A program made the position numbers and the translations under genes. Of a stretch of 7,029 nt of DNA, positions 5,172 through 7,029 are shown piece by piece. Location: the NCBI GenBank assembly GCA_002256535.1, contig NMUJ01000077.1, positions 1 through 7,029 of the forward strand, read 5' to 3'. Source of the stretch: Caldifarciminota bacterium 4484_18 (GTDB lineage: Bacteria > Hydrothermota > UBA3073 > NMUJ01). The notes below the pieces were generated by a model. The model was not told the origin of the DNA and searched no databases. It saw only the letters and a program-made list of their open reading frames with translations. Each line of letters begins with the position of its first letter. Within the stretch, counting starts at the first letter, position 1.

Positions 5172-6108
5172 ACCCTGCGTGTGAGGTCATACCACCACGT
5201 TGGGTTAGGATACCCTCCGCTTTTTTCATACCTACAATATCTTCCGGGGAGGTCTCAAGTCGCACAAGTATAACGGGATCACCTCTATCAGCCCATTCCG
5301 CTGCTTCTTCCGATGTCACCTTACCAGTAGCTGCACCCGGTGATGCCGGTAACCCCTTAGCAATGGGTTCTGCCTTTACATTTGGATCGATCACTGGATG
5401 CATGAGCTGCTCGATATCTTCAGGGGTTACCCGTCGGATGGCTTCTTTCTCGTCGATCAACCCCTCCTTAACCATATCGACTGCTATCTTTACGTTGGCA
5501 AGCGCAGTACGTTTGCCACGTCGTGTCTGTAACATATAGAGTTTACCACGCTCTATCGTGAACTCAATATCCTGTATATCCTTATAGTGATGTTCTAACA
5601 AATCCCTTATCTTCATAAGCTCTTCGTATATGGTGGGCATCTCCTCCTTGAGCTTATCGATAGGTTCCGGTGTCCGTATACCAGCGACTACGTCTTCACC
5701 CTGTGCATTACGAAGGTATTCACCGTAGAAGGTTTTATCACCGGTGGCTGGATTCCTTGTGAATGCCACCCCCGTAGCACTATCTTCGCCAAGGTTACCG
5801 AATACCATCGTCTGTACATTAGCAGCTGTGTAGAGATCTTCCGGTATACCATGTATCTTACGATATTCGATAGCACGACGGTTGTTCCACGACTTGAACA
5901 CAGCCTTGATTGCACCCCAAAGTTGTTCCCACGGATCTTGTGGAAACTCCTTACCTGTACGGTCACGTATAAGTTGTTTGAACTTACCCACCAAGTCACG
6001 CCAATCCTCTGCCGTCAACTCTATGTCCTGGGTGACACCCTTTTCGTGTTTCTTCTGTTCGAATGACCACATTCCCATACATAGAGACGAGCCGTCTATA
6101 GCAGTCAT
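5131..6108 (-). CDS. ppdK: PPDK central fragment: most of the ATP-grasp domain up to the phospho-His
   Basis: This is the longest intact piece (325 residues). From about residue 16 (FEQKKHEKGVTQDIELTAED) to about 311 it is good PPDK: MVFGNLGEDSATGVAFTRNP, YLRNAQGEDVVAGIRTPEP, FTIERGKLYMLQTRRGKRT, LPASPGAATGKV and LETSPEDIVGMKKAEGILTQ. Residues 1-15 come from out-of-frame reading of the 64-bp repeat, and the last 14 follow the 19-bp duplication inside GGMTSHA. GKVTSEEAAEW looks about three residues shorter than usual. The start shown is not genuine. Confidence 0.7.
   Translation of the reverse strand: MTAIDGSSLCMGMWSFEQKKHEKGVTQDIELTAEDWRDLVGKFKQLIRDRTGKEFPQDPWEQLWGAIKAVFKSWNNRRAIEYRKIHGIPEDLYTAANVQTMVFGNLGEDSATGVAFTRNPATGDKTFYGEYLRNAQGEDVVAGIRTPEPIDKLKEEMPTIYEELMKIRDLLEHHYKDIQDIEFTIERGKLYMLQTRRGKRTALANVKIAVDMVKEGLIDEKEAIRRVTPEDIEQLMHPVIDPNVKAEPIAKGLPASPGAATGKVTSEEAAEWADRGDPVILVRLETSPEDIVGMKKAEGILTQRGGMTSHAGYDLTRSSGSQGYG
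5156..5193. repeat. Tandem duplication, 19-bp period, across the PPDK phospho-His codons
   Basis: The 19-bp unit CTGCGTGTGAGGTCATACC is present exactly twice with no extra homology. It duplicates the codons for GMTSHA and shifts the frame by one. Copies are identical. Confidence 0.95.
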
Positions 6109-6200
6109 ATGCGAAACGTGGGTTGTTAGTTAATTTTCCCATACATAGAGACGAGCCGCCTATAGCAGTCATATGCGAAACGTGGGTTGTTAGTTAATTT
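6072..6200. repeat. Tandem duplication, 64-bp period, in ppdK
   Basis: Two 64-bp copies (plus 1 base) encode KLTNNPRFAYDCYRRLVSMYG. They differ at one base, T6095 against C6159, which is AGA against AGG (both Arg) in the gene's frame. The unit shifts the frame by one. Confidence 0.95.
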
Positions 6201-6308
6201 GCTTAACCCTTCAACACTCTCATCGTTTAACCCTAAATTGAGTATGGTATCCATCATACCAGGCATCGACACCGGTGCACCCGATCGTACCGATACAAGT
6301 AACGGATT
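6126..6308 (-). CDS. ppdK: PPDK short open stretch between two duplications
   Basis: In the correct frame this stretch reads SVRSGAPVSMPGMMDTILNL followed by GLNDESVEGLSKLTNNPRFA and YDCYRRLVSMYG, all typical PPDK. It then reaches TAA (6126-6128) at the join of the 64-bp duplication. It has no start of its own and is a remnant of the larger gene. Confidence 0.55.
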   Translation of the reverse strand, partial: NPLLVSVRSGAPVSMPGMMDTILNLGLNDESVEGLSKLTNNPRFAYDCYRRLVSMYGKIN

Positions 6309-6577
6309 GGCATCGACACCGGTGCACCCGATCGTACCGATACAAGTAACGGATTGTTGGGATCGCCGAACTTACGTCCCATGAGGGATTCGATTCTACT
6401 CATCGCTTCACGTACTTGGGGTTCGAGCTCCGGCGGAATCTTACCATCGTTCTCATAGAAGTAACGTACTTGGGGTTCGAGCTCCGGCGGAATCTTACCA
6501 TCGTTCTCATAGAAGTAACGACATGCCTCCGTAGTTATGGTGAACCCCGGTGGCACAGGTATGCCGAGGTTCGTCAT
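6254..6577 (-). CDS. ppdK: PPDK ATP-grasp fragment with an in-frame 18-residue duplication
   Basis: This frame reads MTNLGIPVPPGFTITTEAC, then RYFYENDGKIPPELEPQV twice in a row, then REAMSRIESLMGRKFGDPNNPLLVSVRSGAPVSMP. It leaves the family frame at the 47-bp duplication (tail IRYLYRYDRVHRCRCLV is not PPDK). The start at 6577 is internal to the real gene. PPDK has only one copy of the duplicated segment. Confidence 0.6.
   Translation of the reverse strand: MTNLGIPVPPGFTITTEACRYFYENDGKIPPELEPQVRYFYENDGKIPPELEPQVREAMSRIESLMGRKFGDPNNPLLVSVRSGAPVSMPIRYLYRYDRVHRCRCLV
6262..6356. repeat. Tandem duplication, 47-bp period, in ppdK
   Basis: Two identical 47-bp copies (plus 1 base) encode the NPLLVSVRSGAPVSMP region. 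The extra copy shifts the frame by two. It is unrelated in sequence to the other 47-bp duplication at 4205. Confidence 0.95.
6410..6520. repeat. Tandem duplication, 54-bp period, in ppdK (in frame)
   Basis: Two identical 54-bp copies (plus 3 bases) encode RYFYENDGKIPPELEPQV twice. This is the only duplication here inside the coding body that keeps the frame. Confidence 0.95.
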
Positions 6578-6704
6578 CTCATGTAGGTTGGCACCTTTAC
6601 CACCTAACAGGTTAACAAGCTTAGCCCGGTGGCACAGGTATGCCGAGGTTCGTCATCTCATGTAAGTTGGCACCTTTACCACCTAACAGGTTAACAAGCT
6701 TAGC
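6546..6704. repeat. Tandem duplication, 79-bp period, near the ppdK start
   Basis: Two 79-bp copies (plus 1 base) encode KLVNLLGGKGANLHEMTNLG onward. They differ at one base, G6586 against A6665, which is CTA against TTA (both Leu). The unit shifts the frame by one and creates a stop at 6621-6623. Confidence 0.95.
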
Positions 6705-6755
6705 ATTACCTTCAGCTTTACCGTCACCAAAGAAATATACCCATTTCTTCGCCAT
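6621..6755 (-). CDS. ppdK: PPDK N-terminal stub (44 residues)
   Basis: Translation from the well-supported ATG gives 44 residues ending NLGIPVPPG, then a TAA created where the two copies of the 79-bp duplication join. It contains the GGKGANLHEM start of the ATP-grasp domain only. This is what a ribosome would make if the sequence is real. Confidence 0.6.
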   Translation of the reverse strand: MAKKWVYFFGDGKAEGNAKLVNLLGGKGANLHEMTNLGIPVPPG

Positions 6756-6756
6756 C

Positions 6757-7029
6757 TTACCTCCTTAATTGCTTGATCAGATGTGGCAACAACCCACCAT
6801 CACCCAATATTTTCAACATCACCGGTGGTAATGGGTTGCTTTTGAGTTCAACCCCACGCGTGAGGTTACGTACAATACCCTTAGCGAGGTCTACTTCGAG
6901 TTCATCACCCTCATGTATTGCATCGGTATCACATTCAACCAATGGCAGCCCCACATTGATAGCGTTACGGAAGAATATGCGGGCAAAGCTCTTCGCTAAG
7001 ACAGCTGCCACCTTGGTCTCACGTAACAC
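6757..7029 (-). CDS. leuD: 3-isopropylmalate dehydratase small subunit (partial, C-terminal 90 residues)
   Basis: The frame enters from the right edge and stops at TAA 6757-6759. AKSFARIFFRNAINVGLPLV is the signature of the aconitase swivel-domain small subunits. IHEGDELEVDLAKGIVRNLT and NPLPPVMLKILGDGGLLPHL follow the LeuD/IPM isomerase pattern; the close homologue HacB (homoaconitase) cannot be excluded. With the large subunit it isomerises isopropylmalate in leucine synthesis. The N-terminal half, including the GCGSSREH loop, lies outside the window, so the apparent GTG at the edge is not a start. Only 1 bp separates it from the ppdK ATG, and its last two Arg codons form the ppdK Shine-Dalgarno site. 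Confidence 0.85.
   Translation of the reverse strand: MLRETKVAAVLAKSFARIFFRNAINVGLPLVECDTDAIHEGDELEVDLAKGIVRNLTRGVELKSNPLPPVMLKILGDGGLLPHLIKQLRR
6759..6765 (-). promoter_or_regulatory. ppdK Shine-Dalgarno site encoded by the leuD Arg-Arg-stop codons
   Basis: The leuD end AGG AGG TAA supplies AGGAGGT, 3 bp before the ppdK ATG. It fixes the ppdK start and suggests translational coupling of the two genes. Confidence 0.8.

Larger units (their letters stand above)
4257..6755 (-). pseudogene. ppdK: Pyruvate phosphate dikinase, broken by duplications and deletions
   Basis: PPDK interconverts pyruvate, ATP and Pi with PEP, AMP and PPi in the cytoplasm, in gluconeogenesis or PPi-linked glycolysis. 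The start ATG (6753-6755) gives MAKKWVYFFGDGKAEGNAKL, the usual N-terminus. ATP-grasp domain landmarks are GGKGANLHEM, LLVSVRSGAPVSMPGMMDT, GVAFTRNPATGD, NAQGEDVVAGIRTP and LQTRRGKRT. The swivelling domain has the phospho-His motif GGMTSHAAVVARGMG. The PEP/pyruvate barrel has LDPPLHEF, GHRGCRL, GTMIELPRAAL, FSFGTNDLTQ and catalytic Cys in VSCSPYRVP. Tandem duplications at 6546, 6410, 6262, 6072 and 5156 add 263 bp. Pieces are missing at about 6065 (about 10 residues after YGNVV), 4951-4958 (about 65, with GLCRTEHMF), 4694 (about 50, with the PEIM strand) and 4346 (about 14). Corrected, it totals about 885 residues, the family norm. As written it cannot make an enzyme. I favour assembly error over true decay. 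Confidence 0.9.

Noticed and set aside
6072..6704. Series of repeats as a CRISPR array or minisatellite
   Set aside because: Each repeat is a different sequence present only twice and directly abutting, and all encode PPDK. There are no constant repeats with variable spacers.
4257..6755. Programmed frameshifting in ppdK
   Set aside because: The frame changes fall exactly at duplications or deletions, several per gene. No slippery heptamer or pseudoknot pattern was seen, and residues are duplicated or missing, which frameshifting would not cause.
4257..6755. Insertion sequence or transposon as the cause of the damage
   Set aside because: No transposase frame, terminal inverted repeats or target-site duplications are visible. 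All sequence at the breaks belongs to the host genes themselves.

Overview
The window is bacterial protein-coding DNA with almost no non-coding space. It looks like part of an uncultured, deep-branching bacterium, probably known only from metagenomes. LeuD, pyruvate phosphate dikinase (PPDK), ZapA, RNase Y, YmdB and bactofilin are all bacterial-type, and several genes carry strong AGGAGGT Shine-Dalgarno sites. A thermophilic candidate phylum is a guess from the style of the proteins only; I cannot place it firmly.

Layout. On the + strand, positions 3-98 hold the C-terminal end of an M23/LytM-like peptidase. Next comes an ORF (111-1199) that joins a bactofilin domain to a YmdB-type phosphodiesterase domain lacking part of its metal site. 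Everything else is on the - strand and reads leftwards as one tightly packed run: leuD (3' part, 6757-7029), ppdK (4257-6755), an unrecognised gene (3695-4198), zapA (3431-3682), rny (1930-3389) and ymdB (1171-1933). ymdB and the fusion ORF converge and overlap by 29 bp, so two YmdB paralogues meet tail to tail. rny-ymdB is a recurrent pairing (ATGA overlap here). Peptidase-bactofilin is a familiar cell-shape pair. leuD and ppdK are metabolic.

The dominant oddity is damage. Three normally conserved genes (ppdK, rny, ymdB) are broken. I count seven tandem duplications, with periods 16, 47, 19, 64, 47, 54 and 79 bp. I also infer at least six short deletions from gaps in otherwise excellent protein families. 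The duplications have almost no flanking microhomology. The only two differences between copies are synonymous in the intact reading frame. Removing the ppdK duplications and restoring the expected missing pieces gives about 885 residues, the normal PPDK length. I infer that much of this is mis-joined assembly of sequence from closely related strains rather than real gene decay, although real rearrangement cannot be excluded from sequence alone. The bactofilin-YmdB fusion must be read with that caution: its junction removes just the first YmdB metal motif, as another such deletion would. However, a second metal-site change (Asn to Pro) is a substitution and is not explained by indels.

The most interesting biology left is a bactofilin linked to a probable YmdB pseudo-enzyme, facing an intact-site YmdB paralogue. 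I see no CRISPR array, transposase, tRNA or rRNA.
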